Below, piece by piece: positions 10,144 through 23,845 of a stretch of DNA of 64,000 nucleotides; position 1 is the first letter of the stretch, and the number at the start of each line of letters is the position of its first letter. The notes below the pieces were generated by a model that had not been told where the DNA came from, did no database searches, and saw nothing but the letters and a program-made list of their open reading frames with translations. Source of the stretch: Mesaphorura yosii (taxonomy: Eukaryota; Arthropoda; Collembola; Poduromorpha; Tullbergiidae); NCBI GenBank assembly GCA_009869945.1, contig WIXG01000095.1, forward strand, positions 1-64,000, in the 5' to 3' direction. The position numbers and the translations under genes are program-made.

Positions 10144-13100
10144 AATACACACATACATACATGTACGTCTTAATCTTCAAATTACTATCTACCCATTCCA
10201 TTCTGGCTTTCACTCCCTAATCAAGATATGAAATTGACTCACGTTCCAGCCGTTTGCTAATGATACTTGCACTCTCCATCTAATAATCTAGCACCTGATC
10301 CATTAAGGAAGATGGTTGGGCAAAGCACAATAAATTGGAATAATTGGAATTAGGTCTTAAGATCTTGCTGGTTTAGAAATAATTATGTGTTGTGCTCCAT
10401 TCCCATTAAATTAAGTAGCGTCGCTGCATCATTCCGAGCCATTCTCCCTTAAGATTTCTATCAACACTTTCAGCTCAAGTATATAACCATGGCCTTGAAG
10501 CAATGTGTTTGGGATGGACCAGATCATAGAGATTATAGGTCAAATTAACCAGTGATTGCAAACATTGAGCATATAGCCGCAGTGCGCGAGCCATAGCCCG
10601 ATTTCTTCATTAGACAATTACGAATGAATACTGGACTCCACGAATTCAAGAGCAAGATCAAGAAATTAGCCGTCTCACAAAAAGTGGCCAAACCAAGGTT
10701 CCAAGCAATCTTGGGTCATACACAGACAGAGTTTGACCGGATAAAAGACTTTCATGCGTAACAGTGTAACGCACAAACCTTTTCGATATACTTGATCGCT
10801 AAATGGGCATCCGCCCATGCCGGGTAGGGGTCGAAGGTATTTTTTGACTTCATTGAAGAAATGAATGATTTCAAGATTGTGGTGCGTGGTGGCAATTATC
10901 TTCAGGGTCACGCTCCTTCTATGTGGAGCAATACATTTATCAGTGCGGCAATGACATGGCTCCTTTTATGCTTCTGGAGTCATTCAATGTTGACATCGGG
11001 GACGTAAATGACCACAGGTCGGATATTTGGAGAAATGTGAATGTTGAGAATATCTTCTTTCTTATTGTCAGGTATGCTTCAATCTTCCACTTAGCATCTT
11101 CCGAGTTGGAATTGATATGTCCGACTGTTGGCGTCCTACGAGAGCGTTGAAGCCGAAAATGCCGCTGACACGATTATAAACCCGTAATGTGTAGACTTAA
11201 TAATTTTGCTGAACAATGGACGTCTGGTTCTATTATTGACAGAGCCACTACTGGGTAGAGGTTCAATGCTTGCAACAACTTCCATAATTAATTAAAAACT
11301 AAAACTAAACTGAACAAATGTTGTCAGCCGTCACTTTCGTTTATTTTTTTCAAATTAGCAACTCCGCGCTGTTGTGGTCCGTGAAATTCCTCGAGACTAT
11401 TGAACTTTTAGACGCAGCGTTCTAGCTTGCTAACTTTGTTCTGTGTCCGTCGGTCCGTCCAGCACATTTGGAATTCTGGATATACTTTTGCAAACACTCC
11501 AACTCATTTTTAATGCTGGGACAATCTATTCACTGTACACACACCAAACTGGCTTGGAATCTGAAACTGATTTTATGTCCGCGTATTCACATTCACATAT
11601 TCTTTGTCGGCTTTTCAACAATCGTATTTCATGGGTGATTCGAACAGGTTAACTAGTAAACTCACATTCAGAATTTGCATGGCCACGGCTAATAATCATA
11701 AATTACCAAGAATAGTGCCAGGGCCAGAATATTGGGAAACTTTTGTGTGACTGTGAGCGTGGAGAGATCCTAAATTATACTGCAGGCTGAACACTTGAAT
11801 GCACTGGAGTTGCAGATCAAAATTTCTTCTCTGGACCAGTGCCTTGCCTATGCCTAAAGGAGCTGGATCAATGTTACAATAACACTGACGTCCTTAATTG
11901 AGTTCTCTTCTCCACAATGAGTGCGCTGCACTGTACACTGCTTAATGCTCTGCTGATGCTGCTTGGCCGTCAACTCGGCTTGCAGTGTGGGAGGTTTCAT
12001 CGAGTTACCAGTACAACTTCTTTTCACTCACAAATAAGACATAAAGGAAGAAAGGTCCAAGACTCCAAGACAAGAAATGTATAAAATTCACTTTTAAGAA
12101 AACGGATGGCAATTTCTTAAGGACAATAACAGGAAAGACAGGCAGGGCCACCGCGCTGCTCTGCAGGCTCTTCACTCGACCAACCAAGCCACCACCATTC
12201 GAATAGATTGTATTACAAAAAGGTGTCAAACGTCAGGTTCCTCTCCGTCCGGCCGTCCTTTCCTTCTCCCACTTCCACGCACTGTTCCACTACACAGGGC
12301 ACGATAATAGGTCACTTTGCGACACTGGAACCGTAACCATAACTAAACAGGGTGCAATCGCTCCGCGATGCGATTCATGCGATGTGGGTACGGTCGTACA
12401 GAACAGACAACTGGAAATGGCATTCGGTACGGTGAATGCACGGCACGGCTTCCAGGGTCAACTTCTGTCTTAATCACAAAAATCAACAAAACAGCATAAG
12501 CAGCTATTACATGAATTTTATGTAACAATCAACCGTGATCGGTCGCAGTCTTATAGTCTTAGTGCGTGCCTTCGCGGTTATGGCTTCTTGAAAGTATTTT
12601 GGTGGAGGGTCATGCTGACAGCTATAGCTTTGGCTATCGTTGCGTCGCGATCGCAAGAATAATGCAATATGCAACAATACAGCTTAAACCCGTACAGGAT
12701 CAAGTAATGTAATTGACAGGACCAACAGTTGGCAGTTGTTGTTGGCAATAATGCGTATGGGCAATGGCAATGCACGCACAGGACGAGAGTACGAGAGGAA
12801 ACTGTTACACAAGGAATATGGCCGGAGTTACCAAGTGCATGCTGCAACCTAAGAACTAAGAACCAGCCAAACCAAAGCGAAAAAGAGCGTTTACAATTTT
12901 AGGGGCATATATGCACCATGAAATGCACTGCAATGCACCATGGACCAAGTTGAATATAGTTAACAACTGAAAAGAAAGTAGAAACTATGTTTCCATTTTC
13001 TGTGTACTCTTTTACACCCTTCTAAGGTCAAAATGAAATTTAAGAATCGGATGCTGAGCAGCATTGCTCACACTGTACTCGTACCATCGCAAACCGTAAG

Positions 13101-13930
13101 CCGTAATGTAGTTTAAATAAGTTGTTATTCTGTATTGAGATGTCAAAAGTGGGACTATACAAAATGCTACGGGAAAGAAGATGAAGACAAGAACGAGAAT
13201 GTTGAATGGAATGAAGTCATACGGCGAAGCTTCTTCGAACCAAAGGAATGAGGTACGCAATGGGCGTACCGCGTACCAAGCAACGTGTGTCCGTGTGCAA
13301 TGGACGGATTTGTGGTTCAAGCTCCAGAGGAACATTGCTGTCCCGTGGGATGAGGATGAAAGAGGAAAGGAGCCAGTCAGCCAGCAAGCCAAAATAAAAC
13401 AGAAAATTCAAAAGAAAACGAACGAAAGGAGCAAAGCCACACTTGGTAGAGATGTTAAGAAGAGGAACAAGGAGCCCCAAACTGAAAACTGCACTGCTGC
13501 TGCGTGGCGAACTGCATTGAACAGGATTTACTGTGAACAAACCCCAAACCGAACCCCATGCCCATGGCCAATGGCAATTATAACATGATACTTTACTCTT
13601 TACTATGTTGGACTCTGCAACAATGTAATGCGAATGCGAGAAGAACGTAGCGGAGTTTGGATACATCTTCATTACAATGTACAGCCTTGCAATTGCAATG
13701 GGCTTCAGGCATGACCACACGAAACACAAGCAAATCTTAGCTTCAAAGAACACTAAGCACACAAGACAGTGACAACAATGTTATTTACCATAAGAAAGTC
13801 CTTTCCGTATGCGGTGAAGGAGCGCATTCTTGGTGCATCTCCTTTACGTAAGATTTTTAATGAATCAGGCAGGCATGAATACCACGAAGGCATGATATAA
13901 GCCACGTGCAAAATTCCTACGTTCACTTAC
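10144..13930. other. Patched intron 1 or upstream region, no supported exon
   Basis: About 3.8 kb without recognisable protein. Around 13012-13762 three overlapping ORFs (two minus, one plus, 126-181 codons) occur together. They show no family motif and no splice pattern, so I do not call them genes. If the first exon of patched lies near 14 kb, this is its large first intron, a common place for enhancers. Confidence 0.45.
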
Positions 13931-14157
13931 CTTGTAATTACACATTTCTCTTGCAGAATTGTCCACGTTATCCGTTAACGAAGCAAAGAGCCCCAATCAC
14001 ACAGGAACAGGAACTCTCCTCTCGTTAGCAATGACTTAACTTGGTGAAAGAATTTAAGATTTAATTGCCGAGCTGCTGTCGCTGCTGGTGATTTTACTGG
14101 CGCGGGCGCAGGTGCCATGATTCGTGCAGCCGGAGATAAATGATGAATGCATGCCAT
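13931..14157 (-). CDS. ptc: Candidate first coding exon of patched
   Basis: The first solid patched exon starts in phase 0 with EKARGSTAGLW, where other Patched proteins read GKARG, so an N-terminal exon ending in phase 0 is needed. Two phase-0 solutions overlap here. Option A: ATG at 14157 (or 14118), an Ala/Pro-rich run, then ARQLNLKFFHQ ending at 14041 before a weak donor GTTAAG. Option B: ATG at 13945, peptide MCNYK, ending at 13931 before a perfect GTAAGT donor. Option A gives a length (about 40 aa) closer to known Patched N-termini. The two could be alternative first exons. A perfect Gli/Ci site lies about 430 bp upstream. The sequence cannot decide between them without RNA evidence. 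Confidence 0.35.
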
Positions 14158-14590
14158 GCAATCTTAACGAAGTTCTATTGTTCTTTGCAATTATGATTCG
14201 ATTGTCCATAAGTTTCAGTTTCCAGTATAAAATCTTAATCTTTGCCTGTAGTACAGTGCTTGGGGAAAACTGAAGCCTTCTTCTTCTGCCATATTCTCAG
14301 AAATTTTCATCTTCGTTCGTTCGGAAAATGTCAAAAGTCGTAATTGAGACGTCTCTTGTCGATTTCGCTTCGAGACGCAACGCAATCCATTCAAAGTCAA
14401 ACTGTCAAGCAGTGCTGCAGTAGGATCGCGTCAGGGAAGGGACCGACGGTTTGCGTACGCGTATCCGTATCTGGTTTTTCTTAAGTACCTTTTTCTACGC
14501 CACACTGCATACCATTATGCGATTTTAGTACAATTTAATCCATGTAATATACAAAGTGAGCGAGGCAGGAGGTCTAACACAGAATCACAG

Positions 14591-14599
14591 GACCACCCA
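14591..14599 (-). promoter_or_regulatory. Perfect Gli/Ci binding-site consensus
   Basis: GACCACCCA (minus strand TGGGTGGTC) is the exact consensus for Gli/Cubitus interruptus, the transcription factor of Hedgehog signalling. It lies about 430-650 bp upstream of the candidate first exon of patched. In flies and vertebrates patched is a direct Gli/Ci target. I noticed no other exact copy in the window. Function is inferred. Confidence 0.5.
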
Positions 14600-17500
14600 A
14601 GTTGAGAAATCCATAAAACGACGCGATACAATTCTCGACTCTCAGAAACAATACGCGAAATACGATCAGGCAAGGCAGAAGCAGAATTTGAGCCCGTATC
14701 GTATCCGATTCAATTCAAATTCAATGCGATGTGACCAATCCGGCGTGGAAAGTTACAAGTTTAACGATGTGGCTTTGCAATTAACACAACTCGCATGACA
14801 TTCCAGCTCGATTCGAGTCGTTATTTTGTCATCTTCACACATTGAAATGAAGATGTCAAGTGTGGACGAAATTTTTGGATTGGTCGGCCTATCTGGCGAA
14901 GAAGCAATTCAAAAAGTACGCTACGTCCGTTAAAAGCGAAACGAGTTCGTTTTAACGTGTTCACAACGAAGTAATTATAAAATATGAGATTCAATTCAGA
15001 CTTCGTCATGATGCAAAGCTGCTTTCATGGTTGATGTGATGGCTTAATTAAGTAATTACGAGGCTCTCATGCCAAATATGCCAGGCATCGCCCGAAAACC
15101 TGAAACCTGGTTTACTGCCTTGTCTGCCACGCCATGAGAGAACTCAATTTCACCTTTCTTGCGTGCTTGCTTGCTTGCCGCTGGTAAGTCCTACATAAAA
15201 TATGACACCGTTCATATTTGGGAATTTACAATCCACGCTGCCACGCTGCACTTGGAAGAAGACGCTACTTGCTGATCCCCTTTCTTGACATTATTTCTGA
15301 CCCAGACACCCAAAGTTTGAGGAGGAACAGCAAGAGTACTCAAAGATTCTAATCTCTGACTCTGAAGGGAGCCTTGGTTCTGCCTAATATAATTTAAGGA
15401 ATTTTGGAAATAAAAATGTCACAATAATGGTCTCATACGACGCAACATTTACATGGGACATTAAATTTTTGAATGAAGTCAAGCGACCAAGAGCAACTTT
15501 ACGAAGTTTACGTGTCACTGCCAGTCACAGCCGCAAGTAGGGGACAACTTCACCATTCCTCATGCTCTCGAGTTGTCCTCGAGTGGTGCTCAGAGACCAA
15601 GAATCAAGATCAACAACAATATAAACTTGAGAACCATCGACTGCGACCGCCTGAGCGCGGGGAAAACTGGTTACAGGTTGTTACGCATCAAGTGCGGCCG
15701 TTGTGCAGTGCTTGTGCTTGTCCGATTCGGTCAATACAAAATAGTGCGCATTCAGGTTCTTGTTCTAAAGTTTTAGGTCATAAAAATAATAACTCACGAG
15801 AACTGCCAACGAAACGAATTACGAAGGGACCGGACCAGTCTGCCAGCCAGCCATTCAATGTTGTACGACGAAGTCAAGAGTCAAAATGAAAATGAATCCA
15901 AAGGAATTTAATATTACACAATAGGCTGGTAGCCGAGACTGAGCCAGGTCGCCAGGTGTCGAAATTCGATCATAAGAACCTGAAGTGTTAAGAATTCCAT
16001 TAAGAAAAACATTCCAGGTTCAATAACGTTCATGAGATCATGTGTGAGGTCCGTCGTTCATAATTCACATTAATTCGATGAGTTATGATCTCAGATCTCG
16101 ATCGCCGAACTTTTAGTCTTGCGCGGGACGCTTCGTGGAGGAGAGCAATTTAACGGTTTCCCAAAAGCAACCTGAGACTGAAACTATCTGAAGGCAGTCG
16201 TTATAAAATAGTTGTCATACAATTATGACAATTGGCTGATAATAAAGAAAAGCATTACTGGCACTGACTTGACACAGAGGCCATTAATAACAATCGCTGT
16301 CTGAATTGTGAACGGGAGCAATAAATCTTGTGACTGCGTTGGGCATCGTTGTTGCGTGGTCATTTAGTGTCAAATCCATTAATGCGATCACTAAGCTGCA
16401 GTTTCACAGACCACCAATGAAGAGGGATTCTGGTTGAGTTTCTGACTCACATTCGCAACAATGTTTCCAGTTCGAGCACAAACTCCTCGAATTTGATTGC
16501 AGTCCTGCCCTTGAGAGTGCCTCGCCTTCGACTTAGTCATGGTCAGCCAGTCCCGTCGGACGTAATCGTTACATAATAATCCCTTAGGCTTGAGAAGCGA
16601 TGACGATAATTAAATGTCCAGCCAAGCCAATGCAAGTAAAGTCCAGCAAGGGCGCCGTGAAGCGTAGCGAATTGGCCGTAAATTGGTGATACACGACGAA
16701 AGGATTTACGAGCCGAGCGAATGAGGAGAAAGGCACGCAAAGGAATTTACACCAACTCAAAGGGAATGCCGACGATTATAATGGAGATATACAACTCATA
16801 ATTATCATGTTACCGGATTAGTTCTGGTACGGTGCGCTGAGCTTGAGCTATTTTGTAACATCTTCATTATAGTGCTTGCTCAGAGCTTCGGCTCGAGCTT
16901 GGGAGGCACGGCTCCAGAGAAACTCTGCAGTCAGCCACAGAAATACGCAATCAAAGAATACAAAGACATACCGAAGGAAGAGTAAAGAGTCATTAAATAC
17001 GACACAGCAGGAAGAAACTTTGTTGTGAAATATTTTCGCAAATTGCTAATTATGGCCAAGCGCTTTCATTTCTTTCGCAATTTACGAGCGCGACCGACGT
17101 TGTAAAATCCGGTAAACATCTTCATCCTTTCACCCTCGTTCCATGCCCGTCTACATTTCGCATAAAGACATATTACTGAACAATGACGGACAAAATCGTG
17201 AAGTCGTGACTTTTGAGGATTTCAGTTTCATTCATTTTCATTCATTTTCTCAAATTCCAATGACATTTGCTGTAAAGATCTCAAACAGTAGCGTAGCTAG
17301 CTTTACGGTAATTGCCTTGCTTGCTGATTGCTGTTAGTTGTTTGATTGGCATTCGACCTCGGCGCACGACACCGTAAAATGCTTCCTTTAATCATTTCCA
17401 AATACAAACCTAAAACTAGATGATCTGTTCGATATCCTCTGCGCTTCTGCATTAAACAATAGGTTGTTTAATTGCAAATTTTAAGCATGGTTAGCAGCTC

Positions 17501-20500
17501 CATGTCTGTGGACCTTTGGCTATGAGGACCTCACATCGAGATTGAAGCATCACTTTCACGGAAATGCAAAATTTCCATTTCGTGATATGGAGCCAGCGCA
17601 TTGCAGTGCAGACGCGACAGGACAAGGAAGCCGAACCATTTTAAGTAGGACTCCGTACGGTAAATTCATAAGCCTGATTTTTGACTTCATTTTCGTTATT
17701 GTTCCTCAAAGTCGAACGAAAACAAAAGGGCCATCAAGAAATGATGGAATGGGATGGGAAGGACCCCTCAGCATGGCGAAGGTCTTACGAGCCGAGCACG
17801 TACAGCCTAAGTCAAATAGATTGACGTGGCCAGGCGCCAGAAATTGATGGATTAGAAGTGAGATTACTTTATCTATATGAACTCCATAAAATTTTAATAG
17901 TGATTCAAAGCAAGGTTCTTAAACACTTTAGACGGGCGAGTAATCTGGATGGCATCGTCTTCGTCTGCTGTCGTCGTCGTCCGTCGCTTGGTCAGCCAGG
18001 AATAGAACACGAGAGCCTAAGAAGAGAAGTCAAGTCAACAGGAAAGACTCAGGACAACATTATCTTCGTCATGGTCCGCCCGTCGACTGACCACCAGTCG
18101 CAGTTCAGAAAGTCAATTACTCATGAAATTGAAGAATTTCTCCCTCTTAAAAGCTTTCGTTATTTGTATTATTGATTAGTTGTAAAAGTTTTATCTCCAA
18201 AGTCCATTTGTGTATTGCTGTATTGCATTTGCATTTACAATGCTGCCACTGCCTTTTCTGCCGAATTTGGAGCCCCGCAGAGTAAATTAAGGAACACTGC
18301 CTTTTCGCCTTTCGCTTTGGCTTTGCTGTGGGTCAGCAGTCCGACGACGTCCGCCTGACTGGTCCGAAGTCTCGGAGGTCGGCCCTTCGATTTGCATTCA
18401 GTCCGCACCAGAGTTCAGATCCTAATTCAGGCAGCCGGTCGCAATCGTAATTGCCTTTTGTTGCCATGCGCCGTTCACAAGCACCGCCGCCGCGCCAGCG
18501 CCAAAGAAAGGCGGACGCGAACTGAAATGGAACTGACGGCCCTTTCTTCGAAGACTTCTGAACTTAATTTATGATCCGAGGCAAGCCAACAGCCATTCAA
18601 CGCAGTTGAATCCAATGCATTGCACCTTTCCAATGGCAATGCCCGTTCGCGTCCTGCAGTCATTTGTTTTTGTTCCCGTACACGTGTTCTGAGCGGTAGA
18701 GAGATTCATGGAGAGTTGTTTTACTTCACAACACTACGCTGCGGCCACTGCGGCGGCATCGATTGATCTTTGTAAATGAGACCTCTCGCCTTAATCAAGT
18801 TCATGGCGTGGCATGGCTGGGCTCATGAAGTGAACCAACCTGGGCTTAATTAATAGAAGATGAGGGGAACCTTTCTTAATGAGATCACAAAGATCAGCAA
18901 TCAGGCAGGGTTCAATCTTCAATGTCAGATCCACCCGAAGGGAATCGGAAGAAAGGATCATTGCCTCAACGTGGTACGGAATGCTCGGAAATTCTTTAAC
19001 TGCCTGTCCAACTGGTAAAGGGAACGTCTTCATTTGGAGCTGCGGGAAGGTCATTGAGTCATTTGCTACAGGCGACCAGAGCCCGACCGGCCTGGCCCAA
19101 GCCCGAAAGAAATAGAAGTCAGTCGAGTCGGAACTGAATTGAACTGAACCCTCCCAAGCTAAGTACAAGCTTTGTCCGTAATCTTTGCGTTTGGTGTGGT
19201 CTTGGCCTGGCCCGGCATTGTCACTAATCCTAATGCGAGGAACGCGATTCCTTTTCCAGCTTGACATTTCCTTTTCAGTGACATTTTATTTCTCACCTCG
19301 GCCCATTGTTGTACGGACATTGTACGCTACAGCATAGATAAGAAAAGGACTTTTTAACTTTTCCTTTGACTCTGACTTGACACGCATTGAATTTCGGCTG
19401 TTATGTAATTCGTATTAAGGAGAATTAATGGGATTTATGGCCCACTCCATTGTATTGGGTCCTGGGTGATTTGAATTGGAAAGAATTCTCTAAGCCACAG
19501 CTTGCGTTCGACTTTGACTTTGACTCGGAGGGAAAGAGCACGGCACAAAGAATTGTCAACCTTTTCAAGACCGTGCCGAATTTAGATCGAGTCACCGGGA
19601 AAAAAAATCTACCTCCATTGCTCATTTCTCATCTTACGAGCTCATCATGCTCATCGTACATCATTCATCTTTCTTAATTCGGGTCACATTCTTTGATTTT
19701 GAAGTCACAAGATTACTAATTAGTGAATCGAGGCTTTGATTTCCCAGCTTGGGAAACCAAGTATAGCGAAGAAAAGCTCACTCTTTCGCAATGAAAATGA
19801 AAGTCGTGAGTCGTGATTGCACCTTCTCACTCCAAGAAGGGAATGGAAAAAAGCAGAGAATACCAATCTAACATCACAGAATTCCTGGAAATGTCACCAG
19901 GCAAATGAAGAAAATGAGCAATAAGTGACCGCATGTTGATTAAAATCATGATATTACGAAGCAGTGACAGTGGAAAGAAAAGCATTCCAAGTATATCGCA
20001 CACAGTGCGTCAAGAACGTAAAGAAGTCATTATTCTTGAGCGTTGTAAACAAATGTCACCTGCCCTCCGTTTATAAAAAGTCACGCGATACAGATTGAAA
20101 TGACAAACGACTCATACAAAACACAAAAACAAAGATCAACACTGAACAATTTCACATGAGACATGAGAAATCAGGCCACGCCATGCATTGATGAGACTTC
20201 TAGATAACTCGGATGCAGTCCGAAATGCGGACAGTAACTGCCAAACCAGAAAACAATTAATTTCCCTAGTTTTGATTGGAAGCTCACGCTCACGCCACGC
20301 CACGTTTAATGTCGTTAATTGGGCGATTTCGTTACATAACAAGAAAAGGCCTTACGTTCAGCAGTGCAATGCAATTCAACGGCCGAATCTTCATTGTGAT
20401 AACTTTACCGTGCTTTGTGTATACTTAGGCATTGTAAATATTAAGGCGTCAAGTCGAGAATCTTGTCAGACGATCGCGTAAATGATAAGCACTTCTCCGA

Positions 20501-23500
20501 GAAGAGGACTACGCACTATCATAAGGACTAATCCAAATATTTGAGTTGTAACAAAAAATGTGTACTATCTACTTGAGAAAGTTTGGGAACAATAAATTGT
20601 TTAGAGCTGAGAATCAATCGTAATATAAATGTAAACAGCATGCGAGGTCGTCATGCAAATAATGTCCATACTTGAGATTATCGGCCCTTCCCTGGCTCAT
20701 ACGCTCACACTCGGTGACGTTTTTTCATTGACGTGATCAGCTATACCGGTCGGTAACTCAAATTCTGATTACTTACAAATGATTGAGTTGATTACAAATG
20801 CAAATACGAGTTTACGCTTTGTAATGAGACAATTAGCGAGTACTGTAACTAAAACGTGTTCTAAATTGTTTCTCCTCTTCAGCTGTCCTGTTTCTGTTTA
20901 ACAAAACAACAGGTGCACTGGGTAACGCTGTTTTACTTTAATGGAATCATTTACATAAACGACTGTTCAGAATTTGTGGTTGTTCCTTCACAGTTGCCTG
21001 CACAAGACCTGCATAGGATACGCAATCCTTGAGAGCAAGAATCATAAAAGCCCTTTAAGTGTAAAACTTAAAGTTTGCCATCATCCTGAAAGCTTTGCAT
21101 GCGTTATAGCAGCTCTAGCTGACTCAAGTAGTTACAAAACTTAGTTCCTTACCATCATTTTCTTGACTAAATCGCTGAATCCAAGTGACTTTTGAGAACT
21201 CATTTTGAAAATCTGGCCGAACTTACACCGCTTAAGCTTCATTCACAGCTGAAATCTTCAACTTGTCTCAAAAGCTGAGCTTTTCATGCCAGCAATCCAA
21301 AAAGTACGACACAGTCTTTCGTGTTTTCTGTTCTGTTTCTGCGAAAGATTAGCCGGTTCGTTCGATGCTCGATGACAGTTTATATCAATTACGACAAATT
21401 AACACGAAATCGGCCACCACACGCACACATAAAGCGGTCAATGTCATTGAATTAAACACGAAATCCACTTTGTACTGTCCGTTCGGCGAAAGAGTTAATT
21501 ATTCATGGGCTCATGTACGTTGTGCATTTAAACACGAACATGTGTTTAATCCGTATACATGATGTGAAATGAAATCTTCAGAATCACAACACAAAAGTCA
21601 AATCGCTTGGCTTAAATGCCGACGATCAATGCGCTTACATTGCATTGACTGACATCGCGATCGCGCTCCGACCGGAATGAATGAGATAAAAGTCTCGTTT
21701 GTTTTGTCGGCTCCTTTGAGCTCTAAACTTCTTCTACTGGTTTTACTGGTACCGTACGTCAATAAGTCTCATTCACCAAGTACAAGTACAAATGCAAACA
21801 CAAATACTGATACCACTTTCCTGTCGATGTTTGATGTCGCGGTCCGCGATCGCTGTCACAAAGAACAGGCCGTCACCGAACCCAAGACGCGCAGTACCGG
21901 TTGACAGGATCTGGCTTCCGTGCACGCAACAATGACGAGCTGACTTGACGTGGCAAAACAGCAGCAGCAGTCAGCAGCGTTGCACCATTCCAAGATCCCA
22001 ACTCCGGAATTCCATCGACTTGCGAAGCAGTCATTCAAGAATCACTGCTAAATCTCGAATCCGAAACAAGCTGGAAGTTTTCTCCCCTGAGAGCACAGCA
22101 CAGGCAGAGAATGAATGAAGTATAGAATGCTCGAGATGAAGGATAGATTGTCACTGCTCACTGGTCACTGGCGATCGCGATTTGAGTTGAGCGGTCTTCG
22201 TCTCTCCGCCCTGTCGAAGTTTGTTGATTGAGTAGTTGATCTTGCCTTGGTCGCAGATAAGCTTGCACTAAGCCACAATTACGCGCCTGCGCCTGGCTCA
22301 AAAAAGGAAACCGAAGCTCGCGCTTCATTAAATTTTGAGATTTCCCTTCGTCGACGAACACTGGCACTAACTTGGCTCGACGTTTTACCTTTGCTTAATA
22401 CATTTGTGGTCAATTGCGTACCATTATTACCCCATTCACCCACCATTCGTTGACGCTTCTGAAATGCCGTGTCCGTGCCTGCCGTGTAATGTAGACATCA
22501 AACGCGAGCAAGTTTTGGGTGGCAGGATGGGAACACCGACCAAGCACCAAACCAAGCCAATCAGTACCGCCAGTATATTTTACCTGTGCCCCTACCACCA
22601 GCGAGTTGTGAGTTGCGAGCATTGTTCCACAATACAAAAGCGACAAATACGAGACAAGACTAGCTTATGTAACAAACAACGCAACAATGAAGTAATAGAA
22701 GTCAGTTTTATTGCTAACAATACATGTTACTAGTATTAGCATTAATTGGCTAAAGAACACGTCCCACGTGCTAGCATTGCGATACGAGGGATGTGGGCAC
22801 AGGTGCTTGGGTGGTGCGGTGCGGGTGTGTTCAGAAATTCTTGAGCTTATGACTTTCTTAGGCCGGACCATTGCAGTGTAAGAAATTCTTGGCCCGATTT
22901 GTCTCCAATCAGTGCTCAGACCAATGCACGCATGTCGTACAACTTAATTTGGGGTGTCGCCGTCGCCAGTCGCTGCGCCCTATGCATTTACTGGACACCG
23001 TCTTGGATTAGGAAGATTACGATTACGACCATGGCCGTCTGAGACTAATCGCACAAACCGTCACTATCATCGCACAGCATAATTCCCAGTACCAGTCAAC
23101 GCCTTAAAATTATCCACGGAGCCGTAGTGGCGTAAAAAGCATTTTCCATTTTCTGTCTGTGTTATCTATTCAAAGTCATCGTTCCATAGCGCGCCGGGGC
23201 CGCATTGAAGTCCGACTGTCTGTCTCTTGGAGAAAGACTTCAAAACCAAGGCGAGGATGAAGATGTTAATTAGTTTGAAGTGGCAAGGCTGCTTGCTGCG
23301 CTGCGTCTTTTCAAAATCTGAATATCATTATTATTTTATTGTTGTCTTCGTTCACTTCACATCCGAATAAAGTAAGTGGAAGACAGAAGAGAAAAGTCTG
23401 AGAGAAACAAAAACAAATCCCAAGTTCAGGCGATGTAACAAGTAACAATGCTTTGGACTTGGACAAGGAGACACTGCAGAATTGAGACATCCATCCAGTC

Positions 23501-23785
23501 AAGTAAATACAGCCCAGCCAGGGCAGGGCATTGTTGTCGTTTTAGGCAAGTCCAACTCGTCACAAAGTACATAGCTTACGATTGTTGTACATTTGTAATG
23601 TAACTTTTGATATATTTTTATACGTGCGCTAGTTTATGGGGAAAACAACTTGGTTTGGCCAGCTCGGTCGTATAAAAAACTGGCCTGGCTTAAATGTTTC
23701 TCGTATGTAAATGGTTACATTGGTGGAGTGAGCAGTGAGCAGTGATTGCGGGCACTGGCTAGGCTAGACTGGGTACGAGTACGGA

Positions 23786-23845
23786 GACCACACAAGGACC
23801 AGTTCCTGTGTGGTCCAACTGAGAAGAGATTCATGTCTCAGTTGG
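23786..23845. repeat. Two adjacent hairpins
   Basis: Hairpin 1 (23786-23815) pairs GACCACACAAGGA with TCCTGTGTGGTC around a short loop, with one bulge. Hairpin 2 (23815-23845) pairs CCAACTGAGA with TCTCAGTTGG perfectly around an 11-nt loop. They abut directly. No surrounding gene explains them. Confidence 0.7.

Noticed and set aside
13012-13762. Overlapping ORFs of 126-181 codons on both strands.
   Set aside because: No family motif, no splice pattern, low-complexity hydrophobic reading on one strand and basic reading on the other. Probably chance.
18791-19267. 158-codon - strand ORF.
   Set aside because: No motif or neighbour support, and it overlaps GGCCTGGC motifs in the gene-poor region.
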